Assembly (NCBI GenBank): GCA_016124455.1
Contig: WGNQ01000008.1
Span: 62,001 to 126,000 of the forward strand
Direction: 5' to 3'
Length of the DNA: 64,000 nucleotides
Source of the DNA: Sideroxydans sp.
GTDB taxonomy: Bacteria > Pseudomonadota > Gammaproteobacteria > Burkholderiales > Gallionellaceae
Under the pieces are notes generated by a model. The model saw only the letters and a program-made list of their open reading frames with translations, made no database searches and was not told where the DNA came from. The first letter of the stretch is position 1. Each line of letters starts with the position of its first letter. Shown piece by piece: positions 53,094-62,768 of the stretch. The position numbers were made by a program, and so were the translations under genes.

Positions 53094-54568
53094 CAGAAGC
53101 GCTCCAGTTCGGGGTGGGAGAGTTTGCCGTGGTGCACGTGCATGGCACCGAACTCGGCGCAGCGGTGCAGCGTGGGCACGGCCTTGCCCGGGTTGAGCAG
53201 GCCGCGCGGATCGAAGGCGTGCTTTACTGCGTGGAACTGGTTCAGTTCGGACGATTCGAACTGCACGCACATGGTATCGAGCTTTTCCATGCCCACGCCG
53301 TGCTCGCCGGTGATGGTGCCGCCGACTTCCACGCACAGCGACAGGATTTTCTGCCCGAACTCTTCGGTGCGCGCGAGTTCGCCCGGCTTGTTCGCATCGA
53401 ACAGAATCAGCGGATGCAGGTTGCCGTCGCCGGCATGGAATACGTTGGCTACCGGCAGGCCGTATTCTTCCGACCACTTGCTGATCTGCCGCAGCACGTG
53501 CGGCAGTTCGCGGCGCGGGATGGTGCCGTCCATGCAGTAGTAGTCGGGCGAGATGCGGCCCACGGCAGGGAAGGCGGACTTGCGGCCTTTCCAGAACAGC
53601 TGGCGCTCGGCTTCGTCGGCTGCAGTACGCACTTCGGTGGCTCCCTGGGCGGACAGGATTTCGCGCACGGTGCGGATGTGTTCCGATACTTCGGCATTGG
53701 TGCCATCCAGTTCGCACAGCAGGATGGCCGCCGCGTCGCGCGGATAGCCGGCATGGGCGAAATCCTCGGCGGCGCTGATCGCGAGCCTGTCCATCATCTC
53801 CAGCCCGGCCGGGATGATGCCGGCCGCGATGACGGCGCCCACCGCTTCACCCGCCTTGACCACATCGTCGAACGCAGCCAGTACCACCTGCGCACGTTCC
53901 GGTTTCGGCAGCAGTTTGACCGTGATCTCCACGATGATGCCGAGCAGGCCTTCCGAGCCGGTCATCAGTGCGAGCAGGTCGTAGCCGGGTGCATCCAGCG
54001 TTTCTGCGCCGATGGTGAGCAGTTCGCCGTCGATGCTCACCATTTTGATCTGCAGGATGTTGTGCACGGTCAGGCCATACTTGAGGCAGTGTACGCCGCC
54101 GGAATTTTCCGCCACGTTGCCGCCGATGCTGCAGGCGATCTGCGACGACGGGTCGGGCGCGTAGTACAGCCCATAGGGCGCTGCCGCCTGCGAAATCGCC
54201 AGGTTGCGTACGCCGGGTTGTACCGTGGCCATCGCATTGGCGGCATCGATGTGCAGGATACGGTTGAGCCTGGCCAGGCTCAGCAGCACGCCGTCGGCCA
54301 GCGGCAGCGCACCGCCGGAAAGGCCGGTACCGGCACCGCGCGCCACCAAAGGCACGCCCAGTTCGCTGCACAGGCGCGTGATGGCCTGCACCTGTTCCAC
54401 TGTTTCCGGCAACACCACGGCCAGCGGTAACTGCCGGTATACCGACAGGCCGTCGCATTCAAACGGATGCAGGTCTTCGGACTCGGTCAATACCGAATCC
54501 GGTGGCAGCAAGGCACGAAGTGCATTAAACAGATTGTTAGGCGAACTTTCGGCAGATACGGAGGCCAT
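53093..54568 (-). CDS. glcD: Glycolate oxidase FAD-linked subunit
   Basis: LPLAVVLPETVEQVQAITRLCSELGVPLVARGAGTGLSGGALPLADG...GDGNLHPLILFD...GTITGEHGVG; start at 54568 or 54631. Confidence 0.94.
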   Translation of the reverse strand: MASVSAESSPNNLFNALRALLPPDSVLTESEDLHPFECDGLSVYRQLPLAVVLPETVEQVQAITRLCSELGVPLVARGAGTGLSGGALPLADGVLLSLARLNRILHIDAANAMATVQPGVRNLAISQAAAPYGLYYAPDPSSQIACSIGGNVAENSGGVHCLKYGLTVHNILQIKMVSIDGELLTIGAETLDAPGYDLLALMTGSEGLLGIIVEITVKLLPKPERAQVVLAAFDDVVKAGEAVGAVIAAGIIPAGLEMMDRLAISAAEDFAHAGYPRDAAAILLCELDGTNAEVSEHIRTVREILSAQGATEVRTAADEAERQLFWKGRKSAFPAVGRISPDYYCMDGTIPRRELPHVLRQISKWSEEYGLPVANVFHAGDGNLHPLILFDANKPGELARTEEFGQKILSLCVEVGGTITGEHGVGMEKLDTMCVQFESSELNQFHAVKHAFDPRGLLNPGKAVPTLHRCAEFGAMHVHHGKLSHPELERF

Positions 54569-54757
54569 CAGAGATCTGTTGAGGGGTTTGCTCGGGAAAG
54601 GGATTTCAGCAGAAACCACCAATAATGACAACCGCGGTGCCAGTAAGGATACAACGCATCAGGCCGATAATCCTGATTCCGGCAAAGGTTGTCCCAATTG
54701 TCCTGGCGTATTACCCTGCCACGCTGACCGGGGAAATATTGAGTGGGGGGAGCAGGA

Positions 54758-55360
54758 ATGGCGAGCATGTGGGACGAACGTTACGCAACCGAAGAATACC
54801 TGTTCGGTACCGAGCCGAATGCTTTCCTGGTGTCACAGCGCCATCTGCTCAAGCCGGGCATGAGCTGCCTGGCGCTGGCCGATGGCGAGGGGCGCAACGG
54901 TGTATGGCTGGCCCAGCAGGGGTTGCAGGTGCTGTCGGTGGAAGCATCTGCCGTGGCGCAGGAGAAGGCGCGCAAACTTGCGGCACAGCGCAAGGTGACG
55001 CTGGAATTCGAGCAGGCCGACCTGGCGCAATGGCAGTGGGGTGAAAACCGTTTCGACGTGGTGGCGGCCATCTTCATCCAGTTTGCACCGCCTGCCTTGC
55101 GCGAGCAGATGTTCGCCGGCATCAGACGCTGCCTGAAACCGGGTGGATTGTTGCTGTTGCAGGGCTACACGCCGTGCCAATTGGAATATGGCACCGGCGG
55201 CCCGTCCGCGGCGGAAAACATGTACACCGAGCCGTTATTGCGCGCAGCATTTGCCGATATGGAGTGGCTGCATTTTGCAGAACACGATGAGGAAGTCCGC
55301 GAAGGCAGCGGGCATCATGGCATGTCGGCACTGATCGACCTGGCGGCGCGCAAAATATAA
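54758..55360 (+). CDS. Class I SAM-dependent methyltransferase
   Basis: MASMWDERYATEEYLFGTEPNAFLVSQRHLLKPGMSCLALADGEGRNGVWLAQQGLQV. Confidence 0.85.
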   Translation: MASMWDERYATEEYLFGTEPNAFLVSQRHLLKPGMSCLALADGEGRNGVWLAQQGLQVLSVEASAVAQEKARKLAAQRKVTLEFEQADLAQWQWGENRFDVVAAIFIQFAPPALREQMFAGIRRCLKPGGLLLLQGYTPCQLEYGTGGPSAAENMYTEPLLRAAFADMEWLHFAEHDEEVREGSGHHGMSALIDLAARKI

Positions 55361-55466
55361 GCTGTCGCAGATGTCGGAGGCGGGTGCCCGACAAATTCCC
55401 GTAACAATGCGCAGGTATCGTTGGTGCTGATCTGCAAGGGCAGAACAGGCAACCATCGGAGGTACC

Positions 55467-55652
55467 ATGTACTACATTATTCCCGCAATCGTTTTTGTTG
55501 GCATATTGGTCGTCGCGGCTATTATTTTTGAATACTGGCAGAACCGCAGGTGGGGTCACTCTCATAGCATATCGTTGCGCGAATCGGCCATGGCCGGGAC
55601 CGTGCTGTCGGGGTCGGCAGTGTTCGGCTATATCGCTGCGGTTACCCTGTAA
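55467..55652 (+). CDS. Small two-TM membrane protein, hypothetical
   Basis: 61-aa ORF MYYIIPAIVFVGILVVAAIIFEYWQNRRWGHSHSISLRESAMAGTVLSGSAVFGYIAAVTL with aatcggaggtacc RBS-like sequence upstream. Confidence 0.45.
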   Translation: MYYIIPAIVFVGILVVAAIIFEYWQNRRWGHSHSISLRESAMAGTVLSGSAVFGYIAAVTL

Positions 55653-55668
55653 CGTCGGCGAGCAGGGC

Positions 55669-56571
55669 TCAGGGCAATGGATTGCCCAATAGCCATGACA
55701 GCGCGCCGAGCGTACCGAAGAAGATGATGAGGTGCGCCCAGGTCCAGAACCAGTAGCGGCGTTCCAGCTTGTTCTGCGGCAGGTTGCTGATCAGGAACAG
55801 GCGCTGGTCATGCGGTTGCAGCAGGTAGTGGGTGTCGGGCTGGACATGTGCCTCGCTGACACGCTTTTTCGCCTCGCGCCTCGCCGCCTGGCGTGCCAGC
55901 ATCCATTCCTGCATGTCGAGCTGGCCGTCGTTGTTGAGGTCAAACCGCTGGTGCAGTGACGGCATGTCCTGCTTCCATTCCGCCAGCACAGCATTCATTT
56001 CCTGCTTCGTGGTGGTTTCCGTGCTGCTGCCGCCAAAGGTGCGGAACTGGCCGATGGCGTAGATGGTGTCGATATCCAGCAGTTTCCATTCGGTGTAGCG
56101 GTATGTCCCGCGTTGCCAGGTATCCTTGTGCATGGTGAGGATTTCCGCACCGTCGGGATTGACGATGCAGCGGCCACTGTCGTCTTCAAGCATGAAAGGC
56201 GCCGCGCTTTCGCCGCTTTCCTCGGTGCGCCACTCATTCTTGCTGTCCTTGCGTTCGATTTTATAGCGATACCACAGGCAGGGCAGCAGCGAGAGTTTGC
56301 CGAGCAGCGGTGGATCGTTGAATTGTTTGCCGCGGCCGATCAGCTCTGCGTAACCTTGTGCGGCAGAGGCGATGCGCGATGTCGGTGTGTCGCGCACCAG
56401 GCGCAGGCGGCGCAGCGCGGACAGCCAGGCGAACAGGCTGATGGCCGTCATGATGCCGAGCACCCACACCCAGCCGACGCGTGATTCCAGCTTGAGGCCG
56501 ACGATCAGCAGCAACAGTTGTGCGCCGGAGGTGACGAGGTGGGCGTATTCGCGCCGCAGTGTCCTCAGCAT
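55669..56571 (-). CDS. GIDE-like membrane protein with EF-hand insertion
   Basis: DTPTSRIASAAQGYAELIGRGK (GIDE/MULAN-like), TM segments at both ends, FDLNNDGQLDMQEW EF-hand loop. Confidence 0.7.
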   Translation of the reverse strand: MLRTLRREYAHLVTSGAQLLLLIVGLKLESRVGWVWVLGIMTAISLFAWLSALRRLRLVRDTPTSRIASAAQGYAELIGRGKQFNDPPLLGKLSLLPCLWYRYKIERKDSKNEWRTEESGESAAPFMLEDDSGRCIVNPDGAEILTMHKDTWQRGTYRYTEWKLLDIDTIYAIGQFRTFGGSSTETTTKQEMNAVLAEWKQDMPSLHQRFDLNNDGQLDMQEWMLARQAARREAKKRVSEAHVQPDTHYLLQPHDQRLFLISNLPQNKLERRYWFWTWAHLIIFFGTLGALSWLLGNPLP

Positions 56572-56585
56572 TGCGGTTCAGGTGG

Positions 56586-57155
56586 CTAGCTGAACAGGGC
56601 TTTCATGTCCACGTCGGACTTTTCCGCGGTGGAAAATTCCAGCAGCGGCTTGGTGGTGAAACTGAACAGGTTGGCAACGATTACGGCCGGGAATTGCTCG
56701 ACCGCGACGTTGTTGATGTTCACGGCATCGTTATAGAACTCGCGGCGGTCGGCAATGCCGTTTTCCAGCCCGGTGATGCGGTTCTGCAACTGCATGAAAT
56801 TTTCGTTGGCCTTCAGTTCGGGATAGGCTTCGGCTACCGCGAACAGGCCGCCGAGGCTGCTGCGCATTGCCCCTTCGGCCAGGCCGAGGGCGGCGATGTC
56901 ATGGCCTTCGCGTGCAGTCTGCACCTGTGCGCGCGCGGCGATGACGCGCTGCAGGGTTTCCTGCTCGAACTGCTTGTACTGTTTGCATGCTTCGACCAGC
57001 TTGGGCAGTTCGTCATGACGCTGCTTGAGCAGTACGTCGATGTTGGCCCAGGCCTGGGCCACCGCATTTTTCAGTCGTACCAGGTTGTTGTACAGGCTGA
57101 TGCCGTAGACCAGCACCACGATGACAATACCGAGAAGGATCAGGCCCGTGTTCAT
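56586..57155 (-). CDS. lemA: LemA family protein
   Basis: YNNLVRLKNAVAQAWANIDVLLKQRHDELPKLVEACKQYKQFEQETLQRVIAARA. Confidence 0.95.
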   Translation of the reverse strand: MNTGLILLGIVIVVLVYGISLYNNLVRLKNAVAQAWANIDVLLKQRHDELPKLVEACKQYKQFEQETLQRVIAARAQVQTAREGHDIAALGLAEGAMRSSLGGLFAVAEAYPELKANENFMQLQNRITGLENGIADRREFYNDAVNINNVAVEQFPAVIVANLFSFTTKPLLEFSTAEKSDVDMKALFS

Positions 57156-57294
57156 GATGTCTCCATGCGAACATTATTGACGGCACATCATAAAACAAAA
57201 CCATGACAGCATGGTTGTTGCTGGTGTGGATTATGGTTACACTTGCGGCGCCGTAACGTGACGCGACCGTTTATTACAAGACAAGGAGTCGATC

Positions 57295-57798
57295 ATGAGC
57301 AGTACTGCCAACAACAATGCTTCATTCCACCCGATCCGCCGCGATCGCCTGTTGCAGGAAACCGAACACGATACCTACAAGACCAAGGGAAAACTGCATG
57401 AGCCGACGGTTTGTCCGGATTGTGGTGCAGTATTCAAGGGCGGGCGCTGGCAATGGCTGGAACGCCCGGCCGGTGCCCACGAGGAACGCTGTCCGGCCTG
57501 CCATCGCCAGCATGACGAATTCCCTGCCGGCTATGTCCACCTGACCGGCGATTTTCTCAATGCGCATGAAACGGAAATACTCAACCTGGTGCGCCACCAG
57601 GAAACGCAGGAAAAACTCGAGCATCCGTTGAAGCGCATCATGAATATCGAGCGTGCTCCCGAGGGTTACCTGGTTACCACCACTGACATCCATCTGGCAC
57701 GCAGGATAGGTGAGGCCATTCACCATGCCTATCAGGGGAGCCTGGAATTTCATTACAATCCACAACAATTCCTGCTGCGCGTTAACTGGCAGCGCTAA
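57295..57798 (+). CDS. BCAM0308-like protein with zinc-ribbon CxxC pairs
   Basis: HPIRRDRLLQETEHDTYKTKGKLHEPTVCPDCGAVFKGGRWQW...CPACHRQHDEFPAGYVHLTG. Confidence 0.7.
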   Translation: MSSTANNNASFHPIRRDRLLQETEHDTYKTKGKLHEPTVCPDCGAVFKGGRWQWLERPAGAHEERCPACHRQHDEFPAGYVHLTGDFLNAHETEILNLVRHQETQEKLEHPLKRIMNIERAPEGYLVTTTDIHLARRIGEAIHHAYQGSLEFHYNPQQFLLRVNWQR

Positions 57799-57812
57799 TC
57801 GTCGAGGTAAAC

Positions 57813-58367
57813 ATGTTGCGCAATTCGAGTACACACTATGGTGCCATCGCCCGCCTGTTCCACTGGAGCATGGCCTTGTTGATCATTGTTTCCATCGCGG
57901 CAGTCGAGCTGCACGAGTTGTTTCCCAAGGGCAGCAGCATGCGCAACGGAATGATGATGGCGCATTTCCAGATCGGGTTGCTGGTATTCCTGCTGATCTG
58001 GTTGAGGCTGGCAGCGGTGTTTACCGACAAGGTGCCGCCGATTACGCCGGCACCGCCGAAGTTGCAGAACGTGGCTGCAAAGCTGGTGCATCTTGCGCTG
58101 TATGCCGCGATGATCGCACTGCCCGTCCTGGGGGTGCTGATGACGCAGGCGGGAGACCATACGCTTGCGTTTCTGGGCGTCGCGCAACTGCCGTCCTTCA
58201 TCGGTGTCGACAAAGATCTCTCCAAGCAGCTGCACGAGGTACACGAGGTTGTCGGCAACGTCATGATCGGACTGATCGTGGCCCATGTTGCTGCCGCTAT
58301 CTGGCATCACCACAAGCAGCGCGACGATACCTTGCTGCGCATGCTGCCGCCGCGCCGCAGGGGTTAA
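57813..58367 (+). CDS. Cytochrome b561-like membrane protein
   Basis: IARLFHWSMALLIIVSIAAVELHELFPKG... HEVHEVVGNVMIGLIVAHVAAAIWHHH haem-ligand histidines. Confidence 0.85.
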   Translation: MLRNSSTHYGAIARLFHWSMALLIIVSIAAVELHELFPKGSSMRNGMMMAHFQIGLLVFLLIWLRLAAVFTDKVPPITPAPPKLQNVAAKLVHLALYAAMIALPVLGVLMTQAGDHTLAFLGVAQLPSFIGVDKDLSKQLHEVHEVVGNVMIGLIVAHVAAAIWHHHKQRDDTLLRMLPPRRRG

Positions 58368-58395
58368 ACCTTTCCTGTCTTTTGCCGGGCACTGC

Positions 58396-58837
58396 TCAGA
58401 GCCTGAGCGGGCGTACGGTCATGACTTCGTCTACGCGGTCGCGCCAGGTTGCCGGGTCGGCATCGATATACAGTTCGATTTCGTTGCCGTCGGGATCGGC
58501 GAGGTAGAGCGACTGGCTGACGCCGTGATCGCTCATGCCGATCAGTTGTACGCCAAGCCGCTCCAGATGTGCCTTGCACTCCCCGCAGTTCATCCAGCGT
58601 GTCGCCTATCTTGAATGCGACGTGGTACAGGCCTGTGCTGTGCGCATCGGGCAGGGGTGCCTGGTCGCCAAGCTGGAGCAGGCCGAGGTCGTGGTGATTG
58701 GCGCTGAACGAAAAGAACGCCATCACGCCTTGATAGCGCATCACCTCGGTCATGCCGAGAATGTCGCGATAGAAAGCCGCCGCGCGTTCCAGGTTGCGTA
58801 CCTTGAGTACGATGTGGCCGAGCGCCTTGATCTGCAT
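58396..58837 (-). pseudogene. VOC/glyoxalase-family protein, frameshifted
   Basis: N-terminal half MQIKALGHIVLKVRNLERAAAFYRDILGM...AFKIGDTLDEL in one frame and C-terminal half ECKAHLERLGVQLIGMSDHGVSQSLYLADPDGNEIELYIDADP in another; joins cleanly if one G is removed from the 58581-58584 run. Confidence 0.8.
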
Positions 58838-58870
58838 GGCTGTCTCCGTTAGACGGTCGCGATGGACCTG

Positions 58871-58901
58871 AAAACGCCCGGGGCAGCTTGTGCTGCCCCG
58901 G
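58871..58901 (-). terminator. Rho-independent terminator after dnaJ
   Basis: ccggggcagc-ttgt-gctgccccgg stem (58878-58901) followed on the minus strand by gcgtttt. Confidence 0.8.
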
Positions 58902-58906
58902 ACTGG

Positions 58907-60034
58907 TTACTGCCCGAAAAACTCTTTTACCTTGCTCATCCACGATTTTGCGCGTGGACTATGGCGCTCGGTATCCTTGCCGCTGATTTCCTCAAGTTCG
59001 CGCAGCAATTCCTTCTGCCGCTCGGTAAGGTTGACCGGCGTTTCGACCACCACATGGCAATGCAGGTCACCATGGGTCGAACTGCGCACACCCTTGATAC
59101 CCTTGCCGCGCAGGCGGAAGGTCTTTCCGCTTTGCGTTTCTGCCGGGATCTTGATGCGTGCCGAGCCGTCCAGCGTGGGGATGTCGATTTCCCCGCCCAG
59201 GGCGGCGGTAGAGAAGCTGATCGGCATTTCGCAATGCAGGTCGCTATGGTCACGCTGGAAGACGGAATGCGGGGCGAGGTGGATGACCACATACAGGTCG
59301 CCTGCCGGGCCACCGTTCACTCCGGCCTCGCCTTCGCCGGACAGGCGGATGCGGTCGTCGGTATCCACGCCGGCGGGAATCTTGACCGACAGTGTCTTGT
59401 GCTGCTTGACCCGGCCGGCACCGTGGCAGTCACTGCATGGAGAAGTGATTTGCTTGCCGCTGCCGTGGCAACGCGGGCAGGTCTGCTGGATCGAAAAGAA
59501 ACCCTGCTGCATGCGTACCTGGCCGTGGCCGCCACAGGTGGAACAGGTGGTCGGGCTGGTGCCAGGTTTGGCACCGCTGCCATGGCAGGTGTCGCACTCG
59601 GCCATGGTCGGGACGCGGATTTGCGTCTCGGTGCCGCGCGCGGCCTGTTCCAGCGTGATCTCCATGTTGTAGCGCAGGTCGGCGCCGCGATGCACGTTGC
59701 TGCGGCTGCGTCCGCCACCGCCGCCGAAGATGTCGCCGAAGATGTCGGAGAAATCGAAGCCGGCCGCACCCGCACCGCCAAAGCCGCCGCCACCCATGCC
59801 GCCGGCATCGAATGCGGCGTGGCCGTACTGGTCGTAGGCGGCGCGTTTCTGCCCGTCGCTCAGCGTTTCGTAGGCTTCCTTGGCTTCCTTGAAGTGTTCC
59901 TCCGCTTTCGGGTTGTCCGGATTGCGGTCGGGGTGGTGCTTCATCGCCAGCTTGCGATAAGCCTTCTTGATTTCCTCGTCCGATGCGTCGCGATTGACGC
60001 CCAGCACTTCGTAGTAGTCTTTTTTGCTCATCAT
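58907..60034 (-). CDS. dnaJ: Chaperone DnaJ
   Basis: [39 protein letters not shown]..., four CxxCxGxG motifs. Confidence 0.98.
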   Translation of the reverse strand: MMSKKDYYEVLGVNRDASDEEIKKAYRKLAMKHHPDRNPDNPKAEEHFKEAKEAYETLSDGQKRAAYDQYGHAAFDAGGMGGGGFGGAGAAGFDFSDIFGDIFGGGGGRSRSNVHRGADLRYNMEITLEQAARGTETQIRVPTMAECDTCHGSGAKPGTSPTTCSTCGGHGQVRMQQGFFSIQQTCPRCHGSGKQITSPCSDCHGAGRVKQHKTLSVKIPAGVDTDDRIRLSGEGEAGVNGGPAGDLYVVIHLAPHSVFQRDHSDLHCEMPISFSTAALGGEIDIPTLDGSARIKIPAETQSGKTFRLRGKGIKGVRSSTHGDLHCHVVVETPVNLTERQKELLRELEEISGKDTERHSPRAKSWMSKVKEFFGQ

Positions 60035-60043
60035 CAAAGAACC

Positions 60044-60095
60044 GAGGAGCGCGGAACGAGTTGCCCGATTAAGGCCTGCCCGGTCCGCGCTCCTC
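60044..60095. repeat. Inverted repeat in dnaK-dnaJ intergenic region
   Basis: gaggagcgcgga (60044-60055) and tccgcgctcctc (60084-60095), perfect 12-bp arms. Confidence 0.85.
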
Positions 60096-60111
60096 CATCC
60101 TCGCTCCTTAT

Positions 60112-62034
60112 TTATTTGTTGTCTTTGACTTCAGTGAACTCGGCATCGACCACGTCGCCTTCGTCCTTGGCGGCTTCGGCTTGTGCGCCGGGCTCACCAG
60201 CCTGAGCCTTGGCCTGCTCGGCAGCGTACATCTTTTCCCCCAGTTTCTGCGCGGCAGTTGCCAGCGCTTCGGCCTTGGCGTCGATGGCTTCCTTGTCGTT
60301 GCCCTTAACAACGTCCTCGGCTTCTTTCAGTGCGCCTTCGATCGCCGATTTTTCCTCGGCAGTCAGCTGGTCGCCGTATTCCTTCAGCGACTTCTGGGTG
60401 GAGTGGATCAGCGCATCCAGCTGGTTGCGCGAAGTCACCAGTTCCATTGCCTTGTGGTCTTCATCGGCATGCGCTTCGGCGTCCTGCACCATGCGCTGGA
60501 TCTCTTCTTCGCTCAAGCCGGAACTGGCCTGGATCTTGATCTTGTTTTCCTTGCCGGTAGCCTTGTCCTTGGCCGATACGTGCAGGATGCCGTTGGCGTC
60601 GATATCGAAAGTCACTTCGATCTGCGGCATGCCGCGCGGTGCCGGCGGGATGTCGGACAGGTTGAACTGGCCCAGGCTCTTGTTGCCGGACGCGACTTCG
60701 CGCTCGCCCTGCAACACGTGGATGGTCACTGCGTTCTGGTTATCTTCCGCGGTAGAGAACACCTGCGACGCCTTGGTCGGGATGGTGGTGTTCTTCTTGA
60801 TCAGCTTGGTCATCACGCCGCCCATGGTCTCGATGCCCAGCGACAGCGGGGTTACGTCGAGCAGCAGCACGTCCTTGACTTCGCCTTGCAGCACGCCGCC
60901 CTGGATGGATGCGCCCACGGCTACGGCTTCGTCCGGGTTGACGTCCTTGCGCGGCTCCTTGCCAAAGAGCTCCTTAACCTTTTCCTGCACCTTGGGCATG
61001 CGTGTCTGGCCGCCGACCAGGATCACGTCGGTGATGTCCGAAGTGGAGACGCCCGCATCTTTCATGGCGATCCTGCATGGCTCGATGGTGCGTGTGATGA
61101 GTTCTTCCACCAGGCTTTCCAGCTTGGCGCGGGTGATCTTCACCGCCAGGTGTTTCGGGCCGCTGGCATCTGCCGTGATATAGGGCAGGTTTACCTCGGT
61201 CTGCTGTGCGGAGGACAGTTCGATCTTGGCTTTTTCCGCAGCATCCTTCAGGCGCTGCAATGCCAGCATGTCCTGTTTCAGGTCGATGCCGTTTTCCTTC
61301 TTGAATTCATCCACCAGGAACTCGATTACGCGCATGTCGAAGTCTTCGCCGCCAAGGAAGGTGTCGCCATTGGTGGACATGACTTCGAACTGGTGTTCGC
61401 CGTCGATTTCCGAGATATCGATGATGGAGATGTCGAAAGTACCGCCGCCGAGGTCATACACCGCGATCTTGCGATCGCCTTCCTGCTTGTCCAGGCCGAA
61501 CGCCAGCGCAGCCGCAGTCGGCTCGTTGATGATGCGCTTTACGTCGAGGCCGGCGATGCGGCCAGCATCCTTGGTAGCCTGGCGCTGGCTGTCATTGAAG
61601 TAGGCGGGGACGGTGATGACGGCCTCGGTGACCGGCTCGCCCAGGTAATCCTCGGCGGTCTTCTTCATTTTGGCCAGTACTTGCGCGGAAATTTCCGGTG
61701 CGGAAATCTCCTTGTCGCGCACCTTGACCCAGGCGTCGCCGTTCTTGGCCTTGACGATGGCATAGGGCACCATGGCGATGTCTTTTTGCACCATTTTTTC
61801 GTCGAAGCGGCGGCCGATCAGGCGCTTCACGCCGTACAGCGTGTTCTTCGGGTTGGTTACCGCCTGGCGCTTGGCCGGCGCACCGACCAGGATTTCGCCG
61901 TCTTCCATGTAGGCAATGATTGATGGCGTGGTGCGTGCACCTTCGGCATTCTCGATCACCTTGGGCTTGCCGTTTTCCATCACTGCTACGCAGGAGTTGG
62001 TGGTGCCGAGGTCAATACCGATAATCTTTCCCAT
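60112..62034 (-). CDS. dnaK: Molecular chaperone DnaK
   Basis: [42 protein letters not shown]; start trimmed to 62034. Confidence 0.99.
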   Translation of the reverse strand: MGKIIGIDLGTTNSCVAVMENGKPKVIENAEGARTTPSIIAYMEDGEILVGAPAKRQAVTNPKNTLYGVKRLIGRRFDEKMVQKDIAMVPYAIVKAKNGDAWVKVRDKEISAPEISAQVLAKMKKTAEDYLGEPVTEAVITVPAYFNDSQRQATKDAGRIAGLDVKRIINEPTAAALAFGLDKQEGDRKIAVYDLGGGTFDISIIDISEIDGEHQFEVMSTNGDTFLGGEDFDMRVIEFLVDEFKKENGIDLKQDMLALQRLKDAAEKAKIELSSAQQTEVNLPYITADASGPKHLAVKITRAKLESLVEELITRTIEPCRIAMKDAGVSTSDITDVILVGGQTRMPKVQEKVKELFGKEPRKDVNPDEAVAVGASIQGGVLQGEVKDVLLLDVTPLSLGIETMGGVMTKLIKKNTTIPTKASQVFSTAEDNQNAVTIHVLQGEREVASGNKSLGQFNLSDIPPAPRGMPQIEVTFDIDANGILHVSAKDKATGKENKIKIQASSGLSEEEIQRMVQDAEAHADEDHKAMELVTSRNQLDALIHSTQKSLKEYGDQLTAEEKSAIEGALKEAEDVVKGNDKEAIDAKAEALATAAQKLGEKMYAAEQAKAQAGEPGAQAEAAKDEGDVVDAEFTEVKDNK

Positions 62035-62105
62035 GATGTTTCTTCCTTTCGCTAAATGTTGAAAACCTTTGCCGCTTAAGTGTGGGCGGCTGTTCAAATT
62101 TCAAG

Positions 62106-62633
62106 TCATTCCCTGGCTTTGGCCACCATGACCAGCGCCGGGCGCAGCACACGGTCGTGCAGGGCATAGCCCTTCTGCATTACGCTGACCACGGTATTCG
62201 GCTCCTGTTCACTGGCCACCATGCCAATGGCCTGGTGCTGGTGGGCGTCGAATTTTGCGCCGACCGGGTTGATTTCCTTGATGTTGAATTTCTCGAACAC
62301 GCTGGCGAGTTGCTTCAGTGTCAGCTCCATGCCGTTCTTGAAGCTTTCGACGTTCTCGGTTTCCACGGCGAGGCCAGCCTGCAGGCTGTCCATCACCGCC
62401 AGCATTTCATTGGAAAAGCGTTCTACCGCAAATTTCTGCGCCTTGTTCACATCTTCACTGGCGCGGCGGCGGATATTCTCACCCTCGGCTTTGGCGTACA
62501 TCCAGGCATCATAGTGTTCCTGCGCCTTGCGTTCGGCAACCTGCAGCATTTCTTCCATGCTGGGCGTGGTCTCGCTGCTGCTGGCATTCTGCTGTTGTTC
62601 CGGATCCTGCGGGGTTGTTTCGGTATGCTCCAT
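62106..62633 (-). CDS. grpE: Nucleotide exchange factor GrpE
   Basis: [54 protein letters not shown]. Confidence 0.96.
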   Translation of the reverse strand: MEHTETTPQDPEQQQNASSSETTPSMEEMLQVAERKAQEHYDAWMYAKAEGENIRRRASEDVNKAQKFAVERFSNEMLAVMDSLQAGLAVETENVESFKNGMELTLKQLASVFEKFNIKEINPVGAKFDAHQHQAIGMVASEQEPNTVVSVMQKGYALHDRVLRPALVMVAKARE

Positions 62634-62662
62634 TGTGCCTCTCCCATTAACGACTGGGCTTA

Positions 62663-62689
62663 AGTGGGGATCATCTACGTGGTTTCAAG
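62663..62689 (-). promoter_or_regulatory. Sigma-32 (RpoH)-type heat-shock promoter upstream of grpE
   Basis: Minus strand CTTGAAA-N13-CCCCACT, close to consensus CTTGAAA / CCCCATnT. Confidence 0.8.
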
Positions 62690-62768
62690 AGCCGGCCGCA
62701 AAAAATATTGAGGCATGAGATAATCGCCGCGTGCCGAATCGATCCATGCTGCTAATTTTCCTGTTGCT

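Noticed and set aside
60181-61923. 580-aa plus-strand ORF opposite dnaK
   Set aside because: Known type of artefact antisense to dnaK; dnaK is unambiguous
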